Positions 51,628 to 60,487 of a stretch of DNA of 64,000 bases are shown piece by piece; position 1 is the stretch's first letter; every line of letters starts with the position of its first letter. The position numbers and the translations under genes are program-made. This stretch comes from Nocardia takedensis NBRC 100417. GTDB taxonomy: Bacteria; Actinomycetota; Actinomycetes; Mycobacteriales; Mycobacteriaceae. The notes under the pieces are model-generated. The model had not been told where the DNA came from. It did no database searches and was given only the letters and a program-made list of their open reading frames with translations. The stretch covers positions 1 through 64,000 of the forward strand of contig NZ_BAGG01000052.1 in assembly GCF_000308695.1 (NCBI RefSeq), in the 5' to 3' direction.

Positions 51628-52665
51628 ATGACTCCGCAACGCAGAACCGCAGCGACCGTGCCCCGACCACGGCGGGCCGGGTGGGCGCTGATCACCGCGC
51701 TGCTCGCCGTCGCGGCCCTGCTCGCGGGCTGCTCGAACATCGACTCGACCTTCACCCAGCGCGCGGGCGGCGGCGACGGCGACCAGGTCGTGCGCGTCGG
51801 CACCCTGCGCGGTCAGCCGCACCTGTTCGCGCCGTTCTTCTGGGACGGCTTCCTGCCCGCGGGCACCGTCGCCGACGTGGTCGTGTTCGACTCCTCGCCC
51901 GATGTGAAGAACGCGCTGGTCTCCGGCCAGATCGACGTCGCGGTGATGGGCGTGCCCGCCATGCTCGCCGGCGCGGCCGCCCAGCAGGACGTGCGGTTGG
52001 TGGCCGCCTCGGCCGACGGCGGGTCCGCGATCGTCGGCCGACCCGAGATCGCCGACGTGAAAGCGCTGCGCGGCAAGCGCGTCGGCTATCCGGTGGGGTC
52101 CTCGCAGGAGGTGCTGCTGCGGTCGACGTTGCGCGCCAACGGCATCGACCCCGACGCCGAGGTGACGCTGGTCAACCTGACCTTCGCCGATATGGCCAAC
52201 GCCTACGCCAGTGGGCAGATCGACGCGTTCTCCTCGGCCGAACTCGGGCCGTCGGTGGCCAAACAGAAAGGGGCGCACGACATCGTCTCGCCCTACGACA
52301 CCCCGGTGGGCAAGGTGAACATCGGCCTGGCGACCACCCAGCGGGTCATCGACGCCGACCCGGACCTGGTGCGCCGCGTGGTGGCCGCGCACACCGAGGC
52401 CGTGCATCACATGGACACCCACCGCGACGAGTGGCAGCGGCGCGTGGTCGCGGAATTCGGCCTCGATCCGGTGGTCGCCGCCTCCGCCATCGCCAACACC
52501 TGGCCACGCGCCGATCTCGCGCCCGGCTACCTCGCCCAGGTCGCCGCCCTGGCCCGGGAGATGGCCCGCCTGGGACAGTTGCCCGCCGCGCCCGAGATGA
52601 GCACCTTCGTCGACGACAGCTTCCAGCCGTCGGCGTCCGCCCCGAAGCAGGAGGCCCAGAAGTGA
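51628..52665 (+). CDS. ABC transporter substrate-binding lipoprotein (nitrate/sulfonate/taurine type)
   Basis: The 345-residue lipoprotein has a signal peptide with a lipobox ending at Cys35 (AALLAGC), so it is anchored to the outer face of the membrane. The NMT1/SsuA-like periplasmic-binding fold is seen in VVRVGTLRGQPHLFAPFFWDG, DVAVMGVPAMLAGAAAQQD, and LRGKRVGYPVGSSQEVLLRS. ATG 51628 follows GGTGAGACCGCG. It overlaps the permease start (GTGA). Substrates in the family are nitrate, alkanesulfonates, taurine or thiamine precursors; the exact one is not clear. Confidence 0.9.
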   Translation: MTPQRRTAATVPRPRRAGWALITALLAVAALLAGCSNIDSTFTQRAGGGDGDQVVRVGTLRGQPHLFAPFFWDGFLPAGTVADVVVFDSSPDVKNALVSGQIDVAVMGVPAMLAGAAAQQDVRLVAASADGGSAIVGRPEIADVKALRGKRVGYPVGSSQEVLLRSTLRANGIDPDAEVTLVNLTFADMANAYASGQIDAFSSAELGPSVAKQKGAHDIVSPYDTPVGKVNIGLATTQRVIDADPDLVRRVVAAHTEAVHHMDTHRDEWQRRVVAEFGLDPVVAASAIANTWPRADLAPGYLAQVAALAREMARLGQLPAAPEMSTFVDDSFQPSASAPKQEAQK

Positions 52666-53534
52666 CCGTCACCGCCGAAGCGCCCGCCGCCGCGCCGAGC
52701 GCGCCCGCGCCCGCCGCGCGTCACCGGAGCGCACCGCTGCGCGCGCGCCTGACCGCCGTGCTCTTCGCGATCGGACTGCCGCTGGTGCTGACCGGGCTGT
52801 GGGCGCTGGCGGTGCGGATGCAGTGGAATCTGCCGCTGGGCATCGACATGCGGTTCGTGCCGTCCCCGCTCGAGGTGCTCACCCGGATCGGGGATCTGGC
52901 GGTCGGCTCCGACGAGGCGACCAGCGGAACCCTCTGGCGGCACACCGCCGCCAGCGCGCTGCGGGTGCTCAACGGTTTCGTCATCGCCGCCGCGCTGGCC
53001 ATCCCGCTCGGACTGCTGATGGGCCGGATCCGTTTCGTCGAGCGCGCTTTCGACTCCACGATCAGTCTGCTGCGCCCCATCCCGGTGACCGCGTGGGCGC
53101 CGCTGGCGCTGCTGTTGATCGGGTTCGGTGACCGGTCCACGATCTTCCTGATCGTGCTCGCGGCGTTCTTCCCCATCCTGATCAACACCATCGCGGGCGC
53201 GTCGGCGGTCTCGCCGCGACTGCTCGAGGCCGCCGCGATGCTCGGCACGCCCGCGTGGAAGGCGTTCTTCACCGTCGTGCTGCCGAGCGCGATGCGCTCG
53301 ATCACCTCCGGTCTGCGGGTCGGCCTCGGACTGGCCTGGGTGGTGCTGGTGGTCGGCGAGACCGTCGGCATCCGCACCGGCCTCGGCGCGCTGATCACCC
53401 AGGCCAGGGATATGAGCCGCACCGACATCGTGGTCGCGGGCATGATCGTCATCGGTCTGGCGGGCCTGGCCTCCGATCGCCTGCTCACCTTGTCGCTGCG
53501 CCTGCTCACCCGCGGGCGACCCGGCCTGATCTGA
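52662..53534 (+). CDS. ABC transporter permease (SsuC/TauC type)
   Basis: The 290-residue permease starts at GTG 52662, overlapping the binding-protein stop. About six hydrophobic helices are visible, with the binding-protein-dependent transport motif EAAAMLGTPAWKAFFTVVLPSA near residue 190 (EAA loop that contacts the ATPase). The N-terminal 25 residues are Ala/Pro-rich and cytoplasmic. Family: nitrate/sulfonate/taurine importers. The ATPase follows 31 bases downstream. Confidence 0.92.
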   Translation: MTVTAEAPAAAPSAPAPAARHRSAPLRARLTAVLFAIGLPLVLTGLWALAVRMQWNLPLGIDMRFVPSPLEVLTRIGDLAVGSDEATSGTLWRHTAASALRVLNGFVIAAALAIPLGLLMGRIRFVERAFDSTISLLRPIPVTAWAPLALLLIGFGDRSTIFLIVLAAFFPILINTIAGASAVSPRLLEAAAMLGTPAWKAFFTVVLPSAMRSITSGLRVGLGLAWVVLVVGETVGIRTGLGALITQARDMSRTDIVVAGMIVIGLAGLASDRLLTLSLRLLTRGRPGLI

Positions 53535-53565
53535 CTCGTTCCCCTCTCTCGCAAAGGAATTAGGC

Positions 53566-54351
53566 ATGACAGCCTCCGTAGGGCTCGGCGCGGCCATCAC
53601 CATCGCCGACCTGGTCAAACAGTTCCCCTCCGACCTGGGGCCGGTCACCGCCGTCGCCGATCTCGATCTCGACATCGCCGCCGGTGAGTTCATCGCGATC
53701 GTCGGCGCGAGCGGTTGCGGGAAATCCACGCTGCTGCGCATGCTGGCCGGTTTCGAGACCCCCACCGCCGGTCGGCTGGAAGTCGACGGCGCGGCGGTGC
53801 GCGGGCCCGGACCCGATCGCGGCGTGGTCTTCCAGGACTACGGCCTGTTCCCTTGGTCGACCGTGCGCGAGAACGTCGCCTACGGGCCGCGCCAGAACGG
53901 GGTCGCGCGCGCCGAGGCCGCCGAACGGGCCGACCGGTTCATCGATCTGGTCGGGCTCACCCGGGTCGCGAAGCGCTATCCGGAGCAGTTGTCGGGCGGG
54001 ATGCAGCAGCGCGTGGCGATCGCGCGGGTGCTGTGCAACCAACCCGCGGTGATGTTGATGGACGAACCGTTCGGCGCGCTGGACGCGCTCACCCGCGGTT
54101 CGCTGCAACGCGAACTCGAGCGGATCCACCGCGAACTCGGCACCACCACCGTCTTCGTCACCCACAGCGTCGAGGAGGCGGTGTATCTCGCCGATCGCGT
54201 GGTGGTGATGAGCGGTGGGATCTCGCACGGCACACCGGGACACATCGAGGAGGTGGTGGCGATCGATCTCGACCGGCCCCGCGATGTCAACGGTACGGCG
54301 TTCAACGAGCTCCGTCGCCGGATCAGTGCGCTGATCGAGGGCGGGTCGTGA
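53566..54351 (+). CDS. ABC transporter ATP-binding protein (SsuB/TauB type)
   Basis: The 261-residue ATPase has Walker A GASGCGKSTLLRMLA near residue 45, Q-loop VVFQDYGLFPWSTV, signature LSGGMQQRVAIARVL, Walker B VMLMDEPFGALD and H-loop VFVTHSVEEAV. AAAGGAATT lies before ATG 53566. With the lipoprotein and permease it makes a complete importer. The C-terminus (INGTAFNELRRRISALIE) is typical of nitrate/taurine ATPases. Confidence 0.94.
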   Translation: MTASVGLGAAITIADLVKQFPSDLGPVTAVADLDLDIAAGEFIAIVGASGCGKSTLLRMLAGFETPTAGRLEVDGAAVRGPGPDRGVVFQDYGLFPWSTVRENVAYGPRQNGVARAEAAERADRFIDLVGLTRVAKRYPEQLSGGMQQRVAIARVLCNQPAVMLMDEPFGALDALTRGSLQRELERIHRELGTTTVFVTHSVEEAVYLADRVVVMSGGISHGTPGHIEEVVAIDLDRPRDVNGTAFNELRRRISALIEGGS

Positions 54352-54366
54352 ACGCCGCACCGCTGT

Positions 54367-54384
54367 CCCAGCGACGCTGCTGGG
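54367..54384 (+). terminator. Short hairpin after the importer operon
   Basis: CCCAGC (54367-54372) pairs with GCTGGG (54379-54384) around GACGCT, 16 bases after the ATPase stop. Confidence 0.4.
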
Positions 54385-54433
54385 TCGAGGTCAACTGTCT
54401 CCGACAGTCGAACTGTCATTAACTTAGCAAGCG

Positions 54434-54447
54434 TCCAACCGGTTGTA
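54434..54447. promoter_or_regulatory. KstR-like site in convergent gap
   Basis: TCCAACCGGTTGTA matches TnnAACnnGTTnnA; a near match (one base off) occurs at 54459-54472. With no gene starting here, the site is probably without function or a relic. Confidence 0.25.
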
Positions 54448-54468
54448 AACCGTTTCCGTAGAACTTGT

Positions 54469-54510
54469 TACGGCGGGCCGGGGTGGTCGGGAAAACCCCA
54501 GCTCGCCGTA
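54469..54510. terminator. Composite hairpin between importer and proS
   Basis: Outer stem TACGGCG (54469-54475)/CGCCGTA (54504-54510) encloses GGGGT (54480-54484)/ACCCC (54495-54499). It lies between convergent genes and may terminate both. Confidence 0.6.
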
Positions 54511-54688
54511 GTTAATTCGCTGTGCTACAGCACAATCTCGCACCGGGCGGGCCGGCGGTGCGTCCGGCTGTCTCCGGGGGAGCCTCTGAGGTCGCGTGGA
54601 TGCTAATCCCGGATCACATAGTCATCCGCCGCCGGATCGGCACGCGGGTGTCTGAGCCCGCGCGCCGACGACCCCGCGCGCCGACGAC

Positions 54689-56110
54689 TCAGTAACTGCG
54701 GCCGACTACGGCGACCAGATCCGCGTCCTCGACCGAGTCCGGGATGCCGCCGTCGGCGGTCTGCAGGCACCGCACGCTCACCGCCTGCTCGTTGAGCGCC
54801 CGCTCGCCGTCCGCGCCGAGCGCGGCCCACGGGATGCGGGCGAACCCGGTCCGCGCCGCCGCCAACGCCTGCTCGACGGTCGATGCCTCGACGGTCCGTT
54901 CGTCGAGTCGAACCCGCGCGGCCGCGAACATCTCCGACTGCGCCGCCGCCAGCAGCGCGGGCACCGTCGCGGCGAGTTCGGCGGCGGGCGTCGCGGACTT
55001 GCCGCCGCCGTCGCGGCGCACCAGGGTCACCTGGTCGTTGTCCACGTCGCGCGGCCCGATCTCGATCCGCACCGGCACGCCTTTGAGTTCCCAGTCGGTC
55101 GCGCGCCGACCGAAGCCGCGACTGGTGCGGTCGTCCAGACGCACCCGCACACCCGCCGCGCCCAACTCCCGGCTCACCTTCGCCGCCGCGGCCAGCACGC
55201 GGGGATCGTCCTTGACCGGCAGCACGACCGCCTGCACGGGCGCCACCCGCGGCGGGATCCGCAGACCCTGGTCGTCGCCGTGCGACATGATCAGTCCGCC
55301 GACCATCCGCGTGCTCGAGCCCCACGAGGTCGTCCAGCAGGTCTGCTCCTTGCCCTCGGCGTCGGTGAAGCCGATGCCGAACGCGGTGGCGAAGTTCTGG
55401 CCCAGTTCGTGACTGGTCGCCATCTGCAACGCCTTGCCGTCGCCCATCATCGCCTCGCAGGTCATCGTGTTGATCGCGCCGGCGAAACGCTCCCGCGCCG
55501 TCTTCACGCCCACCAGGACCGGGATCGCGAGCACCTCCTGGAGGAAGTCGCGGTACACCTCGAGGTGCACGCGCAGCGCGTAGGCGGCGGCGTCGGCGCG
55601 CGAGGCGTGCGCGGTATGCCCTTCCTGCCACAGGAATTCGCTGGTGCGCAGGAAGGTGCGCGGGCGCAGTTCCCAGCGCACCACATTGGCCCACTGATTG
55701 AGCAGCAGCGGCAGATCGCGGTGCGACTGCACCCATTTCGCCATCATCTCGCCGAACACCGTCTCGCTGGTCGGCCGCACGACCACCGGTTCGGTCAGTT
55801 CCTTGCCGCCCGCGTGGGTGACCACCGCCAGTTCCGGGCTGAAGCCCTCGACGTGCTCGGCCTCGCGTTCCAGATACGACTGCGGGATGAACAGCGGCAG
55901 GTACACGTTCTCCGCGCCCGTCGCCTTGATCCGCGCGTCCACTTCCGCCTGCATCCGCTCCCACAGCCCGTAGGCATACGGTCGGATCACCATCGTCCCG
56001 CGCACCGGCCCGTTGTCGGCCAGTTCGGCCTTGTCCAGCACATCCTGATACCACCGAGGAAAGTCCTCGCTCTGCGAGGCGAGCACGCTCGGCCGCTTGG
56101 TAGTCGTCAC
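54689..56110 (-). CDS. proS: Prolyl-tRNA synthetase, archaeal/eukaryotic type (ProS type 3)
   Basis: The 473-residue class II synthetase charges tRNA-Pro. It has the short archaeal/eukaryotic form: no editing insertion (INS) between motifs 2 and 3, and the C-terminal extension ending with Tyr (VVGRSY). Motif 2 is WELRPRTFLRTSEFLWQEGHTAH; motif 3 includes HGDDQGLRIPPRVAP. GTG 56110 is chosen. Most actinobacteria use the long bacterial ProRS (about 580 residues with INS) near the nus genes, so this could be a second copy or the sole enzyme. Start residues VTTTKRPSVL fit the family. Confidence 0.92.
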   Translation of the reverse strand: MTTTKRPSVLASQSEDFPRWYQDVLDKAELADNGPVRGTMVIRPYAYGLWERMQAEVDARIKATGAENVYLPLFIPQSYLEREAEHVEGFSPELAVVTHAGGKELTEPVVVRPTSETVFGEMMAKWVQSHRDLPLLLNQWANVVRWELRPRTFLRTSEFLWQEGHTAHASRADAAAYALRVHLEVYRDFLQEVLAIPVLVGVKTARERFAGAINTMTCEAMMGDGKALQMATSHELGQNFATAFGIGFTDAEGKEQTCWTTSWGSSTRMVGGLIMSHGDDQGLRIPPRVAPVQAVVLPVKDDPRVLAAAAKVSRELGAAGVRVRLDDRTSRGFGRRATDWELKGVPVRIEIGPRDVDNDQVTLVRRDGGGKSATPAAELAATVPALLAAAQSEMFAAARVRLDERTVEASTVEQALAAARTGFARIPWAALGADGERALNEQAVSVRCLQTADGGIPDSVEDADLVAVVGRSY

Positions 56111-56345
56111 GGCCCCGATGCTAGTGAGCCGTGCCGCACCCTCCTGACGACGAGTCCCCGTGACACCGTCCGCCCCGACCGCGACGGTTCGGCCGTCCGC
56201 GCCGTCGCGGCCCCACCCTCGCACACCGCCTCCCGGCGCCGGCTCGACGAGATGCGCCGCGGCCTCGGCTGAGCGGGCACTGTTTCGGCGCGAGCGGCCC
56301 GGGTAGCGCGGCGGGGTAGTGACCGTCCCCGAGTGAGGAGCTGTG

Positions 56346-57533
56346 ATGCGGGCCGTGACATGGCAGGGAAGACGCAAGGTGTCGGTGGAGACCGTGCCCG
56401 ATCCGCGGATCGAAGAACCGACCGACGCGATCATCGAGGTCAGTTCCACCGGGATCTGCGGCTCGGATCTGCACCTGTACGAGGTGCTCGGACCGTACAT
56501 GAACCAGGGCGACATCCTCGGGCACGAGCCGATGGGACGGGTCGTGGAGGTCGGCTCGGGTGTCGAGCAGTTGTCGCGCGGCGACCGGGTGGTGATCCCG
56601 TTCCAGATCAGCTGCGGCATCTGCCTGATGTGCCGGGCCGGTCTGACCACCCAGTGCGAGACCACCCAGGTCCGCGAATACGGCTGCGGCGCCGCACTGT
56701 TCGGCTACTCCAAACTCTACGGCAGCGTACCGGGCGCGCAGGCGCGCTACCTGCGGGTGCCGCACGCCGACTTCACCCACATCACCGTCCCGGAAGGTCC
56801 CCCCGACGACCGCTACCTGTACCTGTCGGACGTGCTGCCGACCGCTTGGCAGGCCGTCGAATACGCCGACCTGCCGCCCGGCGGTTCGGTGACGGTGCTG
56901 GGCCTGGGGCCGATCGGTGACATGGCCTGTCGGATCGCCGCGCACCGCGGCTACCGGGTGATCGGCGTCGACCGGGTGCCCGAACGGCTGACCAGGCTCG
57001 CCGCCCGCGGCATCGAGGTCGTCGACCTGCGCGAAGCCGACGGCGGTCTCGGTGACCTGATCCGCGACCGCACCGACGGGCGCGGCACCGACGCGGTGAT
57101 CGACGCGGTCGGCATGGAGGCCCACGGTTCGCCGGTGGCGTCGTTCACCCAGAAGACCACGGCGCTGCTGCCGGACGCCGTCACCGAACGCCTGATGGAC
57201 ACCGCGGGCGTCGACCGGTTGGCGGCGCTGCACGCCGCCGTCGACATCGTGCGTCGCGGCGGCACCATCTCCGTGATCGGCGTCTACGGCGGGATGGCCG
57301 ATCCGATGCCGATGCGCGTGCTGTTCGACAAGCAGATCCAACTGCGCATGGGGCAGGCCAACGTCAAACGCTGGGTGGAGGAGATCGTCGCGCTGCTCGG
57401 CGACGGCGATCCGCTGGGCGTGGAGAAGTTCGCCACCCACCGGTTGCCCTTGGACGACGCGCCCGCCGCCTACGAGGCGTTCCAGCACAAGACCGACGGG
57501 GCCGTCAAGATCATCCTCGATCCGGCCGCCTGA
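56346..57533 (+). CDS. Zinc-dependent alcohol dehydrogenase (MDR family)
   Basis: The 395-residue oxidoreductase has catalytic-zinc ligands in TGICGSDLHLYE and GHEPMGRVVEVG, four structural-zinc Cys in ISCGICLMCRAGLTTQCE, and the NAD site VTVLGLGPIGDMACRIAAHRGY near residue 180. ATG 56346 has GAGGAG upstream (GTG 56343 is also possible). Sequence features resemble the glutathione-independent formaldehyde dehydrogenase/threonine dehydrogenase branch with longer middle insert. It is divergent to proS. Substrate not assigned. Confidence 0.92.
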   Translation: MRAVTWQGRRKVSVETVPDPRIEEPTDAIIEVSSTGICGSDLHLYEVLGPYMNQGDILGHEPMGRVVEVGSGVEQLSRGDRVVIPFQISCGICLMCRAGLTTQCETTQVREYGCGAALFGYSKLYGSVPGAQARYLRVPHADFTHITVPEGPPDDRYLYLSDVLPTAWQAVEYADLPPGGSVTVLGLGPIGDMACRIAAHRGYRVIGVDRVPERLTRLAARGIEVVDLREADGGLGDLIRDRTDGRGTDAVIDAVGMEAHGSPVASFTQKTTALLPDAVTERLMDTAGVDRLAALHAAVDIVRRGGTISVIGVYGGMADPMPMRVLFDKQIQLRMGQANVKRWVEEIVALLGDGDPLGVEKFATHRLPLDDAPAAYEAFQHKTDGAVKIILDPAA

Positions 57534-57704
57534 GTCACAGGATCTCGACGTATTCGCGAACCGCGCGGCGCGGTGACGCGGGGACGGTCGGGCCACGGGC
57601 GGAATTCGGCGCGGCCGATCCGGCACACCTGCTCTTCGTTTCGCCGGGTGATCGAATGCCGCGCGTGCGACGATGATCGAAGGTGGTGCGAGGAGGTCGT
57701 CCGG

Positions 57705-58364
57705 ATGGTTGTCGGGGTGCGCAGACCCTATGACGGGCGCGGCGCGGACGACGGACGCCGCGGCCGCCGGAATCAGGTGGTCGTCCGCCCGGCCCGCACC
57801 GAGGTCGCCCATCGCGTCGCGACCAGTTTCGAACGCCTGCTCGCCGCGGGCTACGACCGGCGCGATTTCGCCGGCGCGAGCGAGGTCGACATCGACGCGC
57901 TGGCGATCCTGCAGGACGCGCCCGCGGTGCCCGAGGCAGTCCGGGAGATGCTGCGCCTGATCGGCGTCGACCCGGGGCCGCTGCGCGCTCTCGGCGATTT
58001 CGGCGTGCGCACCGCCGACGCGGGCGCGAAAGACGTGGCCGCCTGCCTGCTCGACGCGCTGCCGCCCGCCCGCCGCGACGCCCTCGACCCCGAACGCATG
58101 CTGGTGATCGCCGACGACCCCGGTGCGTTCGCCGTCGTCATCGGCGGACGCGACCTGGCCGACCCCGACCCGCCCGTCCACGTCGTCAACGCGACCGGCG
58201 AGGTGCGCGACATCGATTCGGTCACCGCCTATTTCGCCGACTGCGTGGATCGCCTGCTCGCCGCGCGCCGCAGTCATCCGGCGGGGACGCTGCCCCGACC
58301 CGGCCGACCCGCGGGCTTCCTGCGCACCGCCTTGCGTTCGTTGCGCACCCGACTGGGCCGCTGA
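57705..58364 (+). CDS. Protein of unknown function, possibly SUKH (SMI1/KNR4)-like
   Basis: The 219-residue protein starts at ATG 57705, which has AGGAGG eight bases upstream; an upstream GTG would add 44 residues without gene-like bias. Residues about 80-205 could be a SUKH-type domain: AVREMLRLIGVDPGPLRALG, MLVIADDPGAFAVVIGGRD and PVHVVNATGEVRDIDSVTAYF. SUKH proteins are often immunity proteins for polymorphic toxins; no toxin gene is seen adjacent. The C-terminal 20 residues are basic. The call is tentative. Confidence 0.5.
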   Translation: MVVGVRRPYDGRGADDGRRGRRNQVVVRPARTEVAHRVATSFERLLAAGYDRRDFAGASEVDIDALAILQDAPAVPEAVREMLRLIGVDPGPLRALGDFGVRTADAGAKDVAACLLDALPPARRDALDPERMLVIADDPGAFAVVIGGRDLADPDPPVHVVNATGEVRDIDSVTAYFADCVDRLLAARRSHPAGTLPRPGRPAGFLRTALRSLRTRLGR

Positions 58365-58531
58365 ACCGCCGTCACCCGCTGCGCGTGGCCGCCGACGTCG
58401 TCGCCCACGGTCTCCTGCGCGGGCCTGCGCGCCGCTGATCTCCGTAACGCACTGGGGGACAAAGAAGTTGCCGAATCGTTCGTTGTCGGCGCCGATTCCC
58501 TGTGGAAATCTGTAGGAAGGAAAATTCCGCG

Positions 58532-58552
58532 CCGACCGTGCCGAACGGTCGG
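58532..58552 (+). promoter_or_regulatory. CCGACCGT/ACGGTCGG hairpin before hydroxylase-like gene
   Basis: CCGACCGT (58532-58539) pairs perfectly with ACGGTCGG (58545-58552) around a 5-base loop, 24 bases upstream of the GTG start. It could be an operator or an RNA hairpin in the leader. Confidence 0.45.
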
Positions 58553-58576
58553 TTCATTGTGATGAGGTGGTGTCAC

Positions 58577-59560
58577 GTGGAGTCCGACGTCGTGAACTCT
58601 GCGCAATCTCCTCGGCCCGCCGCGGTCGCCCTGCTGCCCACCTTCGAGGTGGACCGCTTGGTGCGCGAGGTCAAGGCCGTGCGGCGGCAGCCCTGGGAAA
58701 AACCGCGGCGCTGGTCGGTGTCCGGGGCGCCGGGGGCGGCCGAGCAGGAGTGGCGGGTGCTGCCCCTGCGCACGCCCGGCGGCGACCCGGAGCGCACCGA
58801 CCCCGGCGGGCCCGGTCCGCTGGACTTCGCCGCCACGCCGTGGTTCGACCGACTGCCCTACCTGCGCGCGATCGCCGAGGGCCTGCCCGCCCCGCTCGCC
58901 GCCGTGCGCCTGATGTCGCTGGACCCGGGCGCCCGGGTGGCGCGGCACCGCGACCCGAAATACCACCCCGCACGCGGATTCGTCCGTCTGCACCTGCCGA
59001 TCCTCACCGACCCGGCCGCGGTCCTCGACCTCGACGGCGTCGAATACCGTTGGCAGCCGGGCGAACTGTGGTACGCCGATTTCAGCCTGCCGCACGAAGT
59101 GCGCAACGACGGCGACACCGACCGCCTGCACGCCGTGCTCGATCTGCTGATGACCGAGCAGTTGGCCGACTTGTTCCCCGCCCGCGAAAGCGCGGCCCTG
59201 CGCGCGGGCGGCGCGCTGTTCAACAGGATGCCCGAGCCGTTGCCCCCCGACCGGGAGGCGATGATCTGCTCCACCGAACTGCCCGCCTCGTTCCTTGACT
59301 TCGCCAACGAGCAGCCTTTCCACCGCATGCTGCCCACCGTCGAGGTCGTGGTCGCCGCGGAGAAGGGCAAGGCGGTGGTCGAGGCGGCCGACGGGTCGCG
59401 GTGGGCGCTCGCGCACCTCGGTGGAGGTGAATTCCGGTTCGCCGGGTGGAGTGATCAGCGCACTCTCGAGATCGCCGAGGACGTGGTGATCCTGCGCTGT
59501 CGCGACGGGCGCACGACTCGCACCGCGGTCGTCTCCGCGCGCCTGGTGCAGAACAACTGA
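58577..59560 (+). CDS. Aspartyl/asparaginyl beta-hydroxylase-like dioxygenase
   Basis: The 327-residue protein has an Fe(II)/2-oxoglutarate hydroxylase core: VARHRDPKYH (HxD, near residue 124), RGFVRLHLPI, and SLPHEVRNDGDTDRLHAVLD with the second His near 171. This is the aspartyl/asparaginyl hydroxylase (AspH) arrangement, lacking the TPR part of the eukaryotic enzymes. The C-terminal 130 residues are a separate domain (FNRMPEPLPPDREAMICSTE through LRCRDGRTTRTAVVS). GTG 58577 has GAGGTGG at the right distance; ATG 58562 is an alternative. Protein or small-molecule substrate unknown. Confidence 0.8.
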   Translation: MESDVVNSAQSPRPAAVALLPTFEVDRLVREVKAVRRQPWEKPRRWSVSGAPGAAEQEWRVLPLRTPGGDPERTDPGGPGPLDFAATPWFDRLPYLRAIAEGLPAPLAAVRLMSLDPGARVARHRDPKYHPARGFVRLHLPILTDPAAVLDLDGVEYRWQPGELWYADFSLPHEVRNDGDTDRLHAVLDLLMTEQLADLFPARESAALRAGGALFNRMPEPLPPDREAMICSTELPASFLDFANEQPFHRMLPTVEVVVAAEKGKAVVEAADGSRWALAHLGGGEFRFAGWSDQRTLEIAEDVVILRCRDGRTTRTAVVSARLVQNN

Positions 59561-59666
59561 CCTGCCTGAACTGCTGTTTCGTCGAGGCTTCTGCGAAAGA
59601 TGGTGACGCCGCGCGCGCCGGGTTATACGGTCGAGGCGGCACCAGCACCGGAAGTGAGGAAAGTTC

Positions 59667-60428
59667 ATGGAGATTCAGGGAGCACGCGCGGTGGTCGTCG
59701 GCGGCGCGTCGGGGATGGGGCGGGCGAGCGCGGAACTGCTCGCCGCGCGCGGCGCCCAGGTCGTCATCGTCGACCGCACCGCGAGCGAGGGGCAGAAGAT
59801 CGCCGCCGACCTGGGCGGGCGTTTCTTCAGCGGTGACGTCACCGATCACGCGGGGATCGAGACCATCCTGGCCGAGGCCACCGAGCATCTCGGCGGACTC
59901 GACATCGCGGTCAACACCGCGGGCGGCGGCATCGCCAAGCGCACCCTGACCAAGACCGGGCCGCACGATCTGGAGTCCTTCAGCCAGATCATCAACCTGA
60001 ATCTGATCTCGACCTTCAACCTCAACCGGTTGCAGGCCTGGCACATGAGCCAGGGCGAGCCCAACGCCGACGGCGAACGCGGTGTCATCGTCAACACCGC
60101 CTCCATCGCGGCCTTCGAGGGGCAGATCGGCCAGGTCGCCTACACCGCGGCCAAGGCGGGCATCGCGGGGATGGCGCTGACCATGGCGCGCGATCTGGGC
60201 TCGGTCGGCGTGCGGGTCCTGGCCATCGCGCCCTCGCTGTTCGACACCGGCATCCTCGCCGGCGTTCCCGAGGAGGTCGTCACCCCGCTGGTGTCGGGCA
60301 ACGCTTTCCCCAAGCGGATGGGCAGGCCCGACGAATACGCGAAATTGGTCGGCGCGATCGTCGACAACGCGATGCTCAACGGTCAGTGTCTGCGGCTGGA
60401 CGCCGGAATGCGGTTCGCGCCGAAATAA
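59667..60428 (+). CDS. Short-chain dehydrogenase, 3-hydroxyacyl-CoA dehydrogenase type II-like
   Basis: The 253-residue SDR has the cofactor motif VVVGGASGMGRASAELLA, VNTAGGGIAKRT, the catalytic Ser/Tyr/Lys in NTASIAAFEGQIGQVAYTAAK, and a C-terminal RMGRPDEYAKLVGAIVDN. Its features match the HSD17B10-like group of short 3-hydroxyacyl-CoA or hydroxysteroid dehydrogenases. ATG 59667 follows GAGGAAAGTTC. It stands alone, with its own terminator. Confidence 0.92.
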   Translation: MEIQGARAVVVGGASGMGRASAELLAARGAQVVIVDRTASEGQKIAADLGGRFFSGDVTDHAGIETILAEATEHLGGLDIAVNTAGGGIAKRTLTKTGPHDLESFSQIINLNLISTFNLNRLQAWHMSQGEPNADGERGVIVNTASIAAFEGQIGQVAYTAAKAGIAGMALTMARDLGSVGVRVLAIAPSLFDTGILAGVPEEVVTPLVSGNAFPKRMGRPDEYAKLVGAIVDNAMLNGQCLRLDAGMRFAPK

Positions 60429-60449
60429 CCGTTTCGTCCCGTTCTTTCG

Positions 60450-60487
60450 CGGCGGGCCCGGATCGGAATTCCGAACCGGGCCCGCCG
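60450..60487. terminator. Long hairpin after the SDR gene
   Basis: CGGCGGGCCCGG (60450-60461) pairs with CCGGGCCCGCCG (60476-60487), and the loop itself contains TCGGAATTCCGA, a 12-bp palindrome. A rho-independent-like terminator 20 bases after the stop. Confidence 0.88.

Larger units (their letters stand above)
54352..54688. other. Convergent intergenic region with several palindromes
   Basis: This 337-bp stretch has a ACTGTC/GACAGT palindrome (54394-54408), a KstR-like site (54434-54447), a composite hairpin (54469-54510) and TGTGCT/AGCACA (54521-54534). No gene-like frame was seen. It is unusually AT-rich from about 54410 to 54470. Confidence 0.45.

Noticed and set aside
54459..54472. Second KstR-like site
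   Set aside because: One fixed base differs from the consensus and no gene starts here, so I do not annotate it as an operator.
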